DNA of 64,000 nt from JASGDN01 sp049841275 (GCA_049841275.1 JASGDN010000086.1:124001-188000); one strand, 5' to 3'; positions 42,854-52,465 are shown, counted from the stretch's first letter. The notes: generated by a model not told the origin, from the sequence alone. Numbers and translations: made by a program.

Positions 42854-42891
42854 AAAGCGGGGCAACGATCGCGCGATCGTTGCCCCGCTTT
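42854..42891. terminator. Perfect 38-bp bidirectional terminator
   Basis: The arms of 19 bp (42854-42872 and 42873-42891) are exact complements, beginning AAAGCGGGGC on both strands. It lies between convergent hutC and the next oxidoreductase gene. Both strands end the stem with TTT. Confidence 0.8.
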
Positions 42892-42908
42892 CGCACCCGC
42901 TCCGGAAA

Positions 42909-44033
42909 CTAGAACGTGGTCGCCAACGTCTGTGTCTGGCCCGTCTCGGACGCCTTGTACGCCGCCTCGATGATCTCGATGACATGACGCGCCCGCTCGG
43001 CGGTAACCGGCGAAGCCTTGTCCTCATTCACCCAATCGACCAGCTGCATGATGTCTTCGTAGACGTGCTGCTCGTCGATCTCACGATGCGGTCCGACGAC
43101 GTGCGGCAAGGTGACCTGTGCGCCCTGCACGCCACCGCCGGCGGCATCCGCGAGCGGCTTCTCGGGGTAGTCGAGCTCCTCGCCGTTGAGGGTGAAGCCC
43201 TCGATCTTGCCCTCGGTGCCGAAGTAGGTGCCGCTGAACCAGTATGTGATGCTGCCCGCCGCCGCACCATAGGCAAGCGCGAAGAGTCCGTTGCCGAAAT
43301 CGAGCAGGATGCCCGTGTTGTCATCGGCGGAGGTGGTGACAGCCTTGCCGTTGAACTCGCGTTCCGGCACGCGGATACCGGAGACGGCGGTGACCTGCTT
43401 CGCTGGACCGAGTACGGTCGTCATCCCGTGAAGCGCGTAGACGGTCATGTCGTAGAGCGGACCGCCGCCCGGCTTGCGGAAGTACCACGACGGATCGATC
43501 TTCAACGCCGGGTTCTCGCTCTGGCGCTCCTTCTCGTCCAGGTGATACGTCCCGAACGACGCCCCGGCGATACCCCAGGTCGGGATACCGATCCGTCCAT
43601 CGGCGATCGCCTTGCGTACGGCCTGCACCTGTGGACGCAGCACCTCGCCAGGCGAGGCGACGATATGCAAGCCCTTCGCGTTGGCGAGGTCGATCAGGTC
43701 GGTCGCTTCGGCGACGGTGGTGCACATCGTCTTGTTGAAGTGGATGTGCTTGCCAGCCTCCAGCGCCAGCTTGCCCTGCTCGTAGTGCAGGCCGATGGGC
43801 GATGCGATGGTGACTGCGTCCACATCGCCGTTCTCCAGGAGGTCTTCGTAATCCTCGAAGCCCTTGCCGATCCCGAACTTCTCGACCGAGGCCTGCGCCC
43901 GGCCCGGCACCGGATCGCAGATGGCCTGCAGGACGACGCGATCCTGCACATCATCCTGGCTGAGATGCGGCAGGATGCCCCGCTGGGCAATGGTGCCCGC
44001 GCCGACGACGCCCATCCGAACGATGTTACCCAC
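42909..44033 (-). CDS. Gfo/Idh/MocA family oxidoreductase with an altered EKP motif
   Basis: A 374-residue NAD(P)-dependent dehydrogenase. The nucleotide site is VRMGVVGAGTIAQRG at about residues 5-19. In place of the usual EKP the sequence reads HIHFNKTMCTT near residue 99; the Lys is kept, but Glu and Pro are replaced by Asn and Thr. The C-terminal domain has GGGPLYDMTVYALHGM near residue 195. The GTG at 44033 is supported by GGGAGG. The substrate is unknown. It does not belong to the hut cluster by direction or terminator. Confidence 0.9.
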   Translation of the reverse strand: MGNIVRMGVVGAGTIAQRGILPHLSQDDVQDRVVLQAICDPVPGRAQASVEKFGIGKGFEDYEDLLENGDVDAVTIASPIGLHYEQGKLALEAGKHIHFNKTMCTTVAEATDLIDLANAKGLHIVASPGEVLRPQVQAVRKAIADGRIGIPTWGIAGASFGTYHLDEKERQSENPALKIDPSWYFRKPGGGPLYDMTVYALHGMTTVLGPAKQVTAVSGIRVPEREFNGKAVTTSADDNTGILLDFGNGLFALAYGAAAGSITYWFSGTYFGTEGKIEGFTLNGEELDYPEKPLADAAGGGVQGAQVTLPHVVGPHREIDEQHVYEDIMQLVDWVNEDKASPVTAERARHVIEIIEAAYKASETGQTQTLATTF

Positions 44034-44157
44034 AGAACGACCTCCCTGGTCCATGCAGACGCACGATGCCGCACTCGACAGCGGAACGGGCATCACTTTC
44101 GCATTTCGCCCGGGGTTTCGCAAACGAACGACCAGCGGAAGCCGGCTGCAGGACGAA

Positions 44158-44191
44158 AGGAGACCGCGCCCGGTATCGGACGCGGTCTCCT
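44158..44191 (-). terminator. Hairpin terminator after the cupredoxin gene
   Basis: AGGAGACCGCG (44158-44168) pairs with 44181-44191 around a 12-nt loop that can itself fold (CCGGTATCGG). It lies 26 bp beyond the cupredoxin stop. Confidence 0.6.
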
Positions 44192-44216
44192 GGAGCAGTC
44201 TTGGCGGAAGCGGCCG

Positions 44217-44684
44217 TTATTTGACGGTCAGCTTGCCCACCATTCCGGCCTCCTTGTGGCCAGGAACGGTACACCAGAAATCGTAGGTTCCGGCCGCAGC
44301 CTTGACCTTCACGGTATCGGTATCGCCCGCATTGAGCATCTTCGAGGTGATGTCGAGCTTGTCGATATGGAAGTCGTGCTGCAACACACCCTTGTTCGTG
44401 ACCTTGATCTGGACCTCGGTGTCGGCCGGAATCGTCAGTTCCTTCGGATCGAACTTGATGTCCTCAGCGGCAATCTCGATCATGGAACCACTGGCCGGGG
44501 AGGCAGACGGCGACGACGAGGGCGAAGCGGACGGGCTGGCAGTGTCTTGGGCCGCCATCACAAGCTGGCTACCCGCGACTCCCACCGCGGCAAGCGCCCC
44601 GGCCGCCGCAGCGGAACGGACGACAAGGCGCCGCCGGGAGATGGTCCCGGAGAGCAGGGTGGTCAGCTTCGAATCCTGAGACAT
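44217..44684 (-). CDS. Exported cupredoxin (blue copper protein)
   Basis: A 155-residue protein. Residues 16-24 (SRRRLVVRS) form a twin-arginine signal, followed by a Ser/Pro/Ala linker (about 48-67). A single plastocyanin-like domain comes after that. Type 1 copper ligands are visible: a His in QHDFHID (103 or 106), Cys138 in WCTVPGH, His143 and Met148 (KEAGM). It should carry electrons or hold copper outside the membrane. GGTGAGGA precedes the ATG. No oxidase genes are adjacent. Confidence 0.9.
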   Translation of the reverse strand: MSQDSKLTTLLSGTISRRRLVVRSAAAAGALAAVGVAGSQLVMAAQDTASPSASPSSSPSASPASGSMIEIAAEDIKFDPKELTIPADTEVQIKVTNKGVLQHDFHIDKLDITSKMLNAGDTDTVKVKAAAGTYDFWCTVPGHKEAGMVGKLTVK

Positions 44685-45050
44685 GGCGATCCTCACCTTT
44701 CACGCGGACACATCAGGCGATGCATCCGAATCCAGCGTACCGGACACCTCCGGCGGGAATGAAACTGGGGCAACGCTGGCCCGACAGCCAACGGTCACCC
44801 GCGGTCTGCCTGATTCGATTGGCGCCATTGCCAAGGGAACGCGAACAACACCATCACATCCCTGGCCTCAACGCCAGGAAAATGCCCCGAAACCGGGCCT
44901 GCGACATGCGCTCCGGAGACCCCATCGTCGCCGGACGGCGACGGCCTGTCGCCAGCCGCATGAAAGCATAGCGCGTGCCAAGCGCGGACGCAGAGAGTGC
45001 TTACAGAATTGTCCCAGGTTCACTAGCCGAAACAGGCCGGCCAAGGCTAT
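44685..45050. other. Intergenic region upstream of the cupredoxin gene
   Basis: A 366-bp gap between the luxR-type stop and the cupredoxin start, both on the minus strand. No gene, RNA or strong hairpin is seen. It should contain the cupredoxin promoter, which I could not pinpoint. Confidence 0.4.
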
Positions 45051-47501
45051 TTACGGTATGTCCGGCGTATCTGGATGCGCCGAGAACCTGGCAAGGACCT
45101 CGCGCCGCGATCGAAGCCCCAATTTCGCAAAGATATTCGAGGCATGCCGCGAAACCGTTCGCACGCTGATGTGGAGCGTCTCGGCGATCTCCCGGTCCGT
45201 GTAGCGTTGCGCCATCAACGCCAGCACCTGATGCTCGCGCACCGTCAGGTCCTGAAGGACCCCTTCTGCGTCGGCGGACGCGATCGCAGGCTCCGCGATG
45301 GGCTGCACGATCCGCATCAGGACCGATCGCGCCAGGTTCACCGCATCGTCCACAGACAGCTCCCCAAGGTCCCGTTGATGGCGATCGGTCTGATCGGGAC
45401 CCAGCGCCCGGCGAGCAATCCGTTCCGATTCCGCGTAGGCATCGCGTTCCGGACGCTCGATCCGGTACATCGCGCGGCTGGCGAGAAGATCGGCGCCTTC
45501 GAGCAGCATCAACGCCGGAGAGAAATCACCGGCCGCTGCCGCGATCACCCCGGCTGCCGCAATCAGGTCGATGGTGGTTTCCATCACCTCGACCGCAATG
45601 GCCTCGTCCAGCCCGTCGAGCGCGATGGCGGCGGCAGTCCGTGCGTCTCCCTGGGTACACCGAACGAGGGCGAGGACGTGAAGCGAGAAGGCCATGCCGC
45701 GCCGGTCCCCAAGGCTCCGAAAGCCACGCACGGCCTCCTCCAACCGCAACCGCGCCTCCCGCGTTTCCCCTTGCCAGAGGGCGGTCGCCCCGAGGTTGCA
45801 GAGGATCAACGCCTGCCACCACGGGTGCCCGAGGACTTCGGATTGCGCCAATGCGTCGTGGAACGAACGCGTCGCCGTCGCCAGCTCCCCATGCGCGCGC
45901 TGGAGGACGCCGATCAGATTCAGCGCGGAGACCTGGCCCAGGCGATCGCCCAGCGTGCGGTATCGGTCGAGCGACTGCTGTGCGACGCGGATGGCGGCGA
46001 CGGGATCTCCCGTACGGCTCGTTCGGGAGATGGCGGCGAGTTCGAGTTCGGCGCGCGCCAGCAAGGACTCCGGCACCTCCGGTCCGGCAAGCGCCAGCGC
46101 CTGTTCGAACCAGCGCCGGCCTTCGGCACGGGCGAACCGATGGGTCCAGAAGGGCGCGAGCAGGATGACGAGATTCAGGAGGGCATCGCTCTGGCGGCTC
46201 TCTGCGAGCCAGCTCAGGGCGCGCTCGATATCGGCATAGTCGCGCTCCACCGCCGGGAGGACTGCCATATCGATGGTGCCATCCGGATGCAGCGCCAGGG
46301 CCCGCTCGGCGAACACGGCGATCCACGCGGCATGCCGGTCGCGGAGCACAGCAGCCTCGCCCAACTGGCGCGAGCAATCGCGTCCGAATGCCCGGATGGT
46401 CATCAGCATGAGATAGGCCGGAGGAGCACCGCTATCCGGCAGGCGGCGAAGCAGGTGCTTGTCGACGAGGGAGTGAACGATACGGTTACTGACGGCTGCA
46501 TCGCGCTTCAGAACGGCATGCATCGCCTCCTCCGAAAACGACGTGGCAAACCAGGACAGCGCGCGAAACACTGCCTGCTCGTCCTCTGTCAGGAGCGCGT
46601 AACTCCACGCGATCGTCGCGCGCATCGTACGCTGATGGACGGGTTGGTCCCCGGGACCGCCACCGAGGATGTCGATCTGCTCCGCGAGGCGATCCAGCAG
46701 TTCGTCCAGCGAGAAGAGTTTGACGCGCGCGGCGGCCAGTTCGATCGCAAGCGGCAGCCCGTCCATCTGGCGACATATCGCCGCGACCGTCGGGGCGGTG
46801 CGTCCGTCGAGAACGAATTCCGGGTCGAACCGCTGAACCCGTGCCACGAAGAGCGCCACCGCTGGATAGCTGCCGGGATCGTCGTCGCTCCCTGGCCCTG
46901 GTGTTTCAAGCGCGGCAACCTCATAGATGGACTCGCCGTCCAGCCCGAGAGCCTCGCGGCTGGTGACGAGGACAGTCAGGGCCGGAATCGAGTCGAGCAA
47001 CCGCTGGATGTCGGAAGCAGCAGCGATGACCTGCTCCATGTTGTCGAGGATCAGGAGGGACGGTCCGGTAGCCAGCGACTCCGGAATCTGGCCAATGACG
47101 TCATCCGCACCGTCCGTGGTGACACCGATTTCCCGCACGATGGCCGGGAGCACGGCCGCCGCATCGGTGACCGCAGCCAGGGGGACATACTGGACGTACC
47201 GGAACGATGCCGATGAGGCGTATCCCGCTTCGACCGCCAGCCGCGTCTTGCCGACTCCACCCGGCCCGGTGAGCGTGAGCAGGCGAATCCCCGGATCGGC
47301 GAGGCGATCCCGAACAGCGTGCAGATCGGCATCGCGCCCAATCAGCGAGGAGAAGCGCGGCGGCAGTTCGGTCACATGGGTATGCTCCGGATGCAGGCGG
47401 GGCATCGCTGGCCGTGTGGAAACGTCCCGATCGCCAGGGTCGGTCCGGGATGTGGGTGATTCGGCTGGACGGAAATCGTCGTCGGATCGTGGCTGGGACA
47501 T
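45051..47501 (-). CDS. Large LuxR-type regulator with NB-ARC ATPase and TPR domains
   Basis: An 816-residue signal-integrating transcription factor. The ATPase core begins at FSSLIGRDADL near residue 50; Walker A is GPGGVGKTRLA near 80, Walker B LLILDNMEQV, and GLPLAIELAA the NB-ARC helix motif. A helical-repeat (TPR-like) middle runs to about 740. The C-terminus is a LuxR/NarL helix-turn-helix (LTVREHQVLALMAQ, then YTDREIAETLHISVRTV). The ATG at 47501 has CCGGAGC upstream; a 73-codon extension is unlikely. It is divergent from a two-component system, which it may regulate or answer to. Confidence 0.88.
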   Translation of the reverse strand: MSQPRSDDDFRPAESPTSRTDPGDRDVSTRPAMPRLHPEHTHVTELPPRFSSLIGRDADLHAVRDRLADPGIRLLTLTGPGGVGKTRLAVEAGYASSASFRYVQYVPLAAVTDAAAVLPAIVREIGVTTDGADDVIGQIPESLATGPSLLILDNMEQVIAAASDIQRLLDSIPALTVLVTSREALGLDGESIYEVAALETPGPGSDDDPGSYPAVALFVARVQRFDPEFVLDGRTAPTVAAICRQMDGLPLAIELAAARVKLFSLDELLDRLAEQIDILGGGPGDQPVHQRTMRATIAWSYALLTEDEQAVFRALSWFATSFSEEAMHAVLKRDAAVSNRIVHSLVDKHLLRRLPDSGAPPAYLMLMTIRAFGRDCSRQLGEAAVLRDRHAAWIAVFAERALALHPDGTIDMAVLPAVERDYADIERALSWLAESRQSDALLNLVILLAPFWTHRFARAEGRRWFEQALALAGPEVPESLLARAELELAAISRTSRTGDPVAAIRVAQQSLDRYRTLGDRLGQVSALNLIGVLQRAHGELATATRSFHDALAQSEVLGHPWWQALILCNLGATALWQGETREARLRLEEAVRGFRSLGDRRGMAFSLHVLALVRCTQGDARTAAAIALDGLDEAIAVEVMETTIDLIAAAGVIAAAAGDFSPALMLLEGADLLASRAMYRIERPERDAYAESERIARRALGPDQTDRHQRDLGELSVDDAVNLARSVLMRIVQPIAEPAIASADAEGVLQDLTVREHQVLALMAQRYTDREIAETLHISVRTVSRHASNIFAKLGLRSRREVLARFSAHPDTPDIP

Positions 47502-47597
47502 GTCGGAATGCTCCGGACGGTGGCGAGCGAGGCATTCATGCGTGCTGCCCGGTATACGGAATTGGGAACGGACCTGCGGCTCTCCCCTGGCATGCTT

Positions 47598-47630
47598 CCA
47601 TATGCCTGCCATATACAGATGTTGCCATAC
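47598..47630. promoter_or_regulatory. Direct repeats between luxR-type and response-regulator genes
   Basis: CCATAT occurs at 47598-47603 and 47609-47614, an 11-bp period, and CCATAC at 47625-47630. OmpR-family regulators often bind direct repeats spaced by about one helical turn, so autoregulation by the adjacent response regulator is plausible. Confidence 0.35.
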
Positions 47631-47673
47631 TTGATCCAAGGAGTGTTTCAGCGGAATCGTGGAGGAGTGGACC

Positions 47674-48339
47674 GTGCGAGTCCTGGTGGTCGAAGACGAA
47701 GAGGCGCTAGCCGATGCCATTGCGCGCGGCCTGCGTCAGGCGAACCTGGCAGTCGATATCGCGCTCGATGGGGAGACAGCGCTGGAAAAGGCAGAGATCA
47801 CGGCGTACGATGTCGTGCTCCTGGATCGCCAATTGCCGGATATCCACGGAGACGAGGTCTGCCAGCGGCTGATCGCAGAAGAGCATCCGCCACGCATCCT
47901 GATGCTCACGGCGGCGGGGGATGTCAACTCGCGCGTCGAGGGCCTGGCGATGGGTGCGGACGACTACCTGCCGAAGCCCTTCGAACTGGTCGAACTCATT
48001 GCCCGCATCCGCGCGCTGCATCGCAGGCCGAACACGGCCATGCGCCCCGTCCTCACCATTGGCGATCTGATGGTCGACAGCGCTCGCCAGACCGCGACCC
48101 GCGACGGCCGGGCGTTGAACCTGACCAGAAAGGAGTTCGGCGTCCTGGAAGAGATTGTCCGGGCGAACGGCGCCGTGGTCAGCGCGGAGGAATTGCTCGA
48201 ACGCGTCTGGGATGAGGCCGCCGATCCGTTCACGAACGCCGTGCGCATCACTATGATGACCCTTCGCCGCAAGCTGGGCGAGCCGCAAGTAATCGAGACC
48301 GTCGTTGGATCCGGATATCGGCTATGCGTGACCGGTTGA
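47674..48339 (+). CDS. OmpR/PhoB-family response regulator
   Basis: A 221-residue regulator with an N-terminal receiver domain and a C-terminal winged helix. The acidic pocket is VEDEE at 6-10, the phosphoacceptor is Asp51 (LLDRQLPDIHG), and Lys of PKPF is present near residue 101. The DNA-binding part has NLTRKEFGVLE and ETVVGSGYRL. GTG 47674 is chosen because GGAGGAG lies 6 bp upstream; GTG 47659 would overlap that site. Its 3' end overlaps the sensor kinase gene by 16 bp, so the two are a pair. Confidence 0.94.
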   Translation: MRVLVVEDEEALADAIARGLRQANLAVDIALDGETALEKAEITAYDVVLLDRQLPDIHGDEVCQRLIAEEHPPRILMLTAAGDVNSRVEGLAMGADDYLPKPFELVELIARIRALHRRPNTAMRPVLTIGDLMVDSARQTATRDGRALNLTRKEFGVLEEIVRANGAVVSAEELLERVWDEAADPFTNAVRITMMTLRRKLGEPQVIETVVGSGYRLCVTG

Positions 48340-49553
48340 GTACCCGCCTGCGCGTGCTGGCGACCGTTCGGCTGCGCCTGACGCTGATGTATGCCGCGCT
48401 CTTCTTCGTAGGAGGCGCGATCCTGCTGGGACTGACCTACATCCTGCTCAGCCGGGCACTCGCGCCACCACCTCCGGTCGCGTCCGGTCCAAATGGCGAC
48501 GGATCCGGATTCGCACGCTCGTCCGACCAGACATCGGGCAACGACGCAACATCGCTGGAAGAACGCATCCGGGAAACGCGGCGCGAGGAACGAGAGTCCG
48601 CACTCCGGCAAGTCCAGGTCCAGGCAGCGATTGCCCTGACCGCCACGAGCGTCGGCGCACTGGTGCTTGGCTGGATCGTTTCCGGCCGCGTGCTGCGTCC
48701 CATCCGCGACATCACACAACATGCACGCGAAGCGAACGAGGCAACGCTCGACAAACGGATCGACCTGCGCGGTCCGCCGGACGAACTGAAGGAATTGGCC
48801 GACACATTCGACGCGATGCTGGGACGCCTGCAATCGGCATTCGCCAGCCAGCGCCGGTTCGCGGCGACGGTTTCCCACGAGCTGCGAACGCCACTGGCGA
48901 TCATCGGCGCCGAGGCAGATCTCACGCTTGCCGCGCCCGATGTCACCCCACGCGAAACGGAGATGGCCACCGCCGTCCGCCAGGCGACGAACCGCACGGA
49001 ACGCCTGGTCGATGGCCTGCTGACACTCTCCCGCAGCGAGAGCACGATGCGTGACGATACGCGGATCGATCTCGCCGATCTCGCGGGTGACGTGATGGGT
49101 GAGCTGATCGACCGCGCCGACGACCTCGGGATCGCCGTGGACCTCGAACTCGAATCGGCATTCGTACGGGGCGATGCCGTGCTGCTGGAGCGGATGATCG
49201 GCAACCTCGTCGAGAACGCGATCCGGTACAACCAGCAGGGGGGAGGGGGCTGGATTCGTCTCCGCGCCGGCATGGACGGCCCGTTTGCCACGATCTGGAT
49301 CGAGAACAGCGGCATGGGTACGCCCATCACGGATGTCGATTCCCTCTTCGAGCCATTCCAGCGTGGGGCGGCGGGATCGAAGGGCGGGCCACGCAAGCCA
49401 GGCGGATTTGGACTCGGACTCGCCATTGTGCGGTCGGTCGTCGATACGCACAATGGCACCATCACGGCCGAGGGCCGCGCCGATGGCGGCCTGCGGCTGC
49501 GCATTCACCTGCCTTCCGCTCCGGGCGAAACCCCGTCGGTTTCCGGGCACTGA
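48324..49553 (+). CDS. HisKA-type sensor histidine kinase
   Basis: A 409-residue membrane kinase. Spans lie at about 18-42 and 100-119 and enclose a short extracytoplasmic region of about 55 residues. A HAMP domain follows (about 120-172). The H-box is FAATVSHELRTPL with His185; the N-box is NLVENAIRYN, and the G-box GGFGLGLAIV. The small sensor loop suggests it detects a membrane state or a partner protein rather than binding a large ligand. It overlaps the response regulator gene by 16 bp. Confidence 0.94.
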   Translation: MRDRLSTRLRVLATVRLRLTLMYAALFFVGGAILLGLTYILLSRALAPPPPVASGPNGDGSGFARSSDQTSGNDATSLEERIRETRREERESALRQVQVQAAIALTATSVGALVLGWIVSGRVLRPIRDITQHAREANEATLDKRIDLRGPPDELKELADTFDAMLGRLQSAFASQRRFAATVSHELRTPLAIIGAEADLTLAAPDVTPRETEMATAVRQATNRTERLVDGLLTLSRSESTMRDDTRIDLADLAGDVMGELIDRADDLGIAVDLELESAFVRGDAVLLERMIGNLVENAIRYNQQGGGGWIRLRAGMDGPFATIWIENSGMGTPITDVDSLFEPFQRGAAGSKGGPRKPGGFGLGLAIVRSVVDTHNGTITAEGRADGGLRLRIHLPSAPGETPSVSGH

Positions 49554-49575
49554 CCGCAAGCCCAGGGATTTATAG

Positions 49576-49632
49576 GCCGAACGACACCATCCGCGATGCT
49601 CATCCCGAGCATCGCGGATGGTGTCGTTCGGC
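49576..49632 (+). terminator. Very long perfect hairpin terminator
   Basis: A 26-bp stem without mismatch (49576-49601 with 49607-49632) and a 5-nt loop lie 22 bp after the kinase stop. No U-tract follows. It is the longest hairpin in the window. Confidence 0.75.
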
Positions 49633-49802
49633 AAGATACGCCGCATTCGACCGGATTCTCCATGAGCCGGAAAACCATACGGGGACCATACGTCCCGGTG
49701 CGTAGGATAGAAGCATGAGGTTCCCGGAAACACCGAACCTCTCCTGCGAAAGCCGCTTCACATCGCGCCCGAGCCAGCCGGGCAGTCAAGGGAGACCGCA
49801 CC

Positions 49803-50018
49803 ATGTCCAGCCTCTTCCCCTCCACTGATTCCGCTCGGCACGTCGCTGAAACCACGACCACAAGCACGAACCAGCAGGCCGGCGAACTGCATGACGACAC
49901 CCGCTCTCCGTTCGTTCAGGCCCTGCCGATGCTGCTTTCCATCGCCGTCACGCTCGCGCTCACCCTGGCGTTCGTAACAGGGCAGTGGCTGGCGAATGGT
50001 TCCTCAATCCTGACCTGA
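49803..50018 (+). CDS. Small single-span membrane protein
   Basis: A 71-residue protein with a polar, Thr/Ser/Asp-rich N-terminus and one hydrophobic helix near residues 38-62 (FVQALPMLLSIAVTLALTLA). AGGGAGACC precedes the ATG. No known family is recognised. The gene stands alone between two two-component systems. It could be a small membrane modulator of one of the kinases, but this is only suggested by position. Confidence 0.55.
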   Translation: MSSLFPSTDSARHVAETTTTSTNQQAGELHDDTRSPFVQALPMLLSIAVTLALTLAFVTGQWLANGSSILT

Positions 50019-50721
50019 CGTCACCCCGATCGTGTCCGGATATCCCAGCATCCTCCCGGCATGCTGTAGGGCGATTCCCGGGCATGGCTGCGATCATCGA
50101 CATGCGGTGACCGCGTGACACGAGGAACGATGGTCCATCACGTCGTTCCAGACGCTCAGCAGCCACTGCAGATCGATCACAGGCCGAGGGTATGGCGGAA
50201 CATCCGTCGGCCCATCGCCCTGGCGGACGTGGGTCCCTGCGGGAAACCTTCCATCGGCCGATCGCTCGACCGGCGGAAGGCGGGGAGCCCACGGTAGGTC
50301 GGCCTCTTCCAGCCAGGCCGACAGCGTTCACTGTCGAGCCGGCTGACCCGGATGCACCACACCAGGCCAGCCGGCGCATGAAAACCGCCCGCCCGCTCCG
50401 TGAAGGAGCGGGCGGGCGGTTCCTTGTTCCTTCAGCGCGACTCATGGCACAAGCGCCATTGATACCGAATCCAGGTCAGAGCGATCCCCGACCGGGTTTC
50501 GGATACGCCACGTCGACCGTGACAGCCACATTCGAAACAGGAGAAGGCGGCAGGACCAACCCCGGAGGGACGATCGTCAGACAACTGCGACCGGTGATCG
50601 CCCGACGCGTTCCCCGGAACCTCAGGGGGCACGAGGATCACCCCTACCAGCCATGGCGTTATGGTTCGACGCCACGACGGTGCATCCTCACCAGCGGGAC
50701 GCAGCCCGCATCCATCCCACG
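50019..50721. other. Gap with a strong hairpin but no confident gene
   Basis: A 703-bp stretch between a small membrane protein gene and a kinase stop. Open frames exist on both strands, but none has a clear domain or ribosome site. A minus-strand frame at 50432-50641 ends 10 bp before the hairpin at 50383-50421. The stretch around 50470-50620 has coding-like codon use in a second minus frame ending PKPGRGSL. This could be the remains of a gene. I cannot name one. Confidence 0.35.
50383..50421. terminator. 17-bp GC-rich hairpin terminator
   Basis: AACCGCCCGCCCGCTCC (50383-50399) pairs with 50405-50421 around a GTGAA loop. The plus strand continues TTCCTTGTTCC, the most T-rich trailer among the ordinary hairpins here. 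On the minus strand it could end the kinase transcript about 300 bp after its stop. Confidence 0.6.
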
Positions 50722-52311
50722 CTACTCTTCGGGGGACACCGGTGCGTCCTCTGCGGCATCGGGAGGGATATCGTCCGCCGGGGTGCGGATCGGGAACGTC
50801 ACCGTAAACGTCGCGCCACGTCCGAGGTCACTCGTCACATCGATGGTGCCATCCATCGCGGCCACCAGCGAGGCCGTGATCGACAGCCCCAGGCCGGAGC
50901 CGCCGCTTCGCCGCGTCCGGCCTGGATCGGCCCGCCAGAAGCGTTCGAAGATCTTCTCCTGATCTGCCTCGCTGATACCAGGCCCCGTATCGGAGACAGT
51001 CAGCCGGGCTCGGTCTCCAACACGATCGACAATCACGTTGACCGAGGCCGTAATCGGCGTGTGCGCCTGCGCGTTCGCGAGCAGGTTGTCCACCACCTGC
51101 CGGATGCGCAGGGCATCGCCAGTCACGACCAGGTGCGGCCGCACCGACGCGGAGACGATCCGGTCGGGATTCGCAACCCGGAAATCACTCACGGCATCTG
51201 TCACCAGACCCGACAGGTCCACCGGCGTGCGTTCCAATGCCCGATGCTGATCCAGCCGCGCAAGCAGCAACAGATCCTCCACCAGCCGGGCCATGCGCGA
51301 TCCCTCGGATTCGATACGCCCCATCGCGTGGCCCACAGCATCCGGCGTCGGCAATGCGCCCTGCCGGTAGAGCTCGGCGTATCCACGAAGCGATGTGAGC
51401 GGCGTACGAAGCTCGTGGGCGGCATCGGCGACGAACCGGCGCATGCGACCCTCGCTCTCCGTGCGCACCTGCATCGACTGCTCCACCTGCGCAAGCATCT
51501 GGTTGAGCGCCCCGCCAAGCTGGCCCAGCTCGGTGCGAGGGTCGGGATCGGGCACGCGTTGCGAGAGGTCGCCACCGGCAATCGCGGTCGCGGTCGTCAC
51601 CATCTGGTCCACCGGGCGCAGCCCACGCCGAATCAACCATCCGGATACCAGCGACGCCGCGACGACCGCAATGGTGCCGCCCAGGATGAGCAGCCGCACG
51701 ATGTCGTTCACGGCAGCATCGACATCCTTCAGCGAACTGGCAGTGACATCGTAGTTGCCATTGTCGAGCCGTTTCACAAGCACGCGAAAGCCGGACCCGC
51801 CATCGGCGCAGGGAAGCGTCACGATCTTGCCAACGATGGCGTCCATCTGCGCGCTGGGGATGAAGGGAAGCACCGGGGGAGGATCGGGATCGTCCTTGTA
51901 TCCCGAGGGTTCGTTGACGATCTGCGTGCCATCGGCATTGTAGACGAAACGCGCCACATCCTGCCGAAACGGGCCGCTCGACATGGCGACGGACGGCGTG
52001 GATTCCGGTTGCGGTCCGCCCTGTTGCGATTCGGCCGCGACGGGAGAGGCAGATGGCGTCGCGCCGGCGCAGCCCGGATCGCCATCCTGACAGGGATTGG
52101 CCCGGGAGTCGCCCGTTTTCGAACCGTTCCAGGGCTTGCCGGGAGGCCCGCCCGACATGTCGCCCGATCGCTTCGAGACATCGAGGATCTGGCTATCGAC
52201 CTGCTCGATCAACGTCGCGCGCACGCTCCGCACGACCACAAGGCTGAAGAGCAACAGCGTCGCAAGAATGACGGCGCCAACCGCCAGGGAGATGCGGGCG
52301 CGTATGCTCAT
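50722..52311 (-). CDS. HisKA-type sensor histidine kinase with a linker-rich sensor domain
   Basis: A 528-residue membrane kinase. Span 1 is at about 9-28 and span 2 at 206-227; they enclose about 175 extracytoplasmic residues. These include a TPSASPVAAESQ linker and two Cys (74 and 81) that may form a disulfide. HAMP follows, then the H-box FVADAAHELRTPL with His299, the N-box VVDNLLANAQAHT, and the GSGLGLSI loop. The ATG at 52311 has GGAG upstream; 34 further codons are possible. It follows its response regulator gene by 154 bp. Confidence 0.93.
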   Translation of the reverse strand: MSIRARISLAVGAVILATLLLFSLVVVRSVRATLIEQVDSQILDVSKRSGDMSGGPPGKPWNGSKTGDSRANPCQDGDPGCAGATPSASPVAAESQQGGPQPESTPSVAMSSGPFRQDVARFVYNADGTQIVNEPSGYKDDPDPPPVLPFIPSAQMDAIVGKIVTLPCADGGSGFRVLVKRLDNGNYDVTASSLKDVDAAVNDIVRLLILGGTIAVVAASLVSGWLIRRGLRPVDQMVTTATAIAGGDLSQRVPDPDPRTELGQLGGALNQMLAQVEQSMQVRTESEGRMRRFVADAAHELRTPLTSLRGYAELYRQGALPTPDAVGHAMGRIESEGSRMARLVEDLLLLARLDQHRALERTPVDLSGLVTDAVSDFRVANPDRIVSASVRPHLVVTGDALRIRQVVDNLLANAQAHTPITASVNVIVDRVGDRARLTVSDTGPGISEADQEKIFERFWRADPGRTRRSGGSGLGLSITASLVAAMDGTIDVTSDLGRGATFTVTFPIRTPADDIPPDAAEDAPVSPEE

Positions 52312-52465
52312 GAGCACGCTCCGTTCGTCTCCCGGCGGCAATCGCCAGTGCTGAAATCGCCGGTGACTGGACGATGGTCGCGTCCGATGACATCCATGTA
52401 CGAGCCCACACACATTCCGGGCAGTCTGCCCCGACGCCCCATTCGATGTTCCACGACATCAACGT

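Noticed and set aside
45075..47216. A plus-strand frame opposite the LuxR-type regulator
   Set aside because: The minus strand carries Walker and HTH motifs; the plus frame is low-complexity Arg/Gly sequence.
50432..50641. A 69-codon minus-strand frame ending next to a hairpin
   Set aside because: Codon use is atypical, no ribosome site is visible and no domain is recognised; kept only as a note on the gap.
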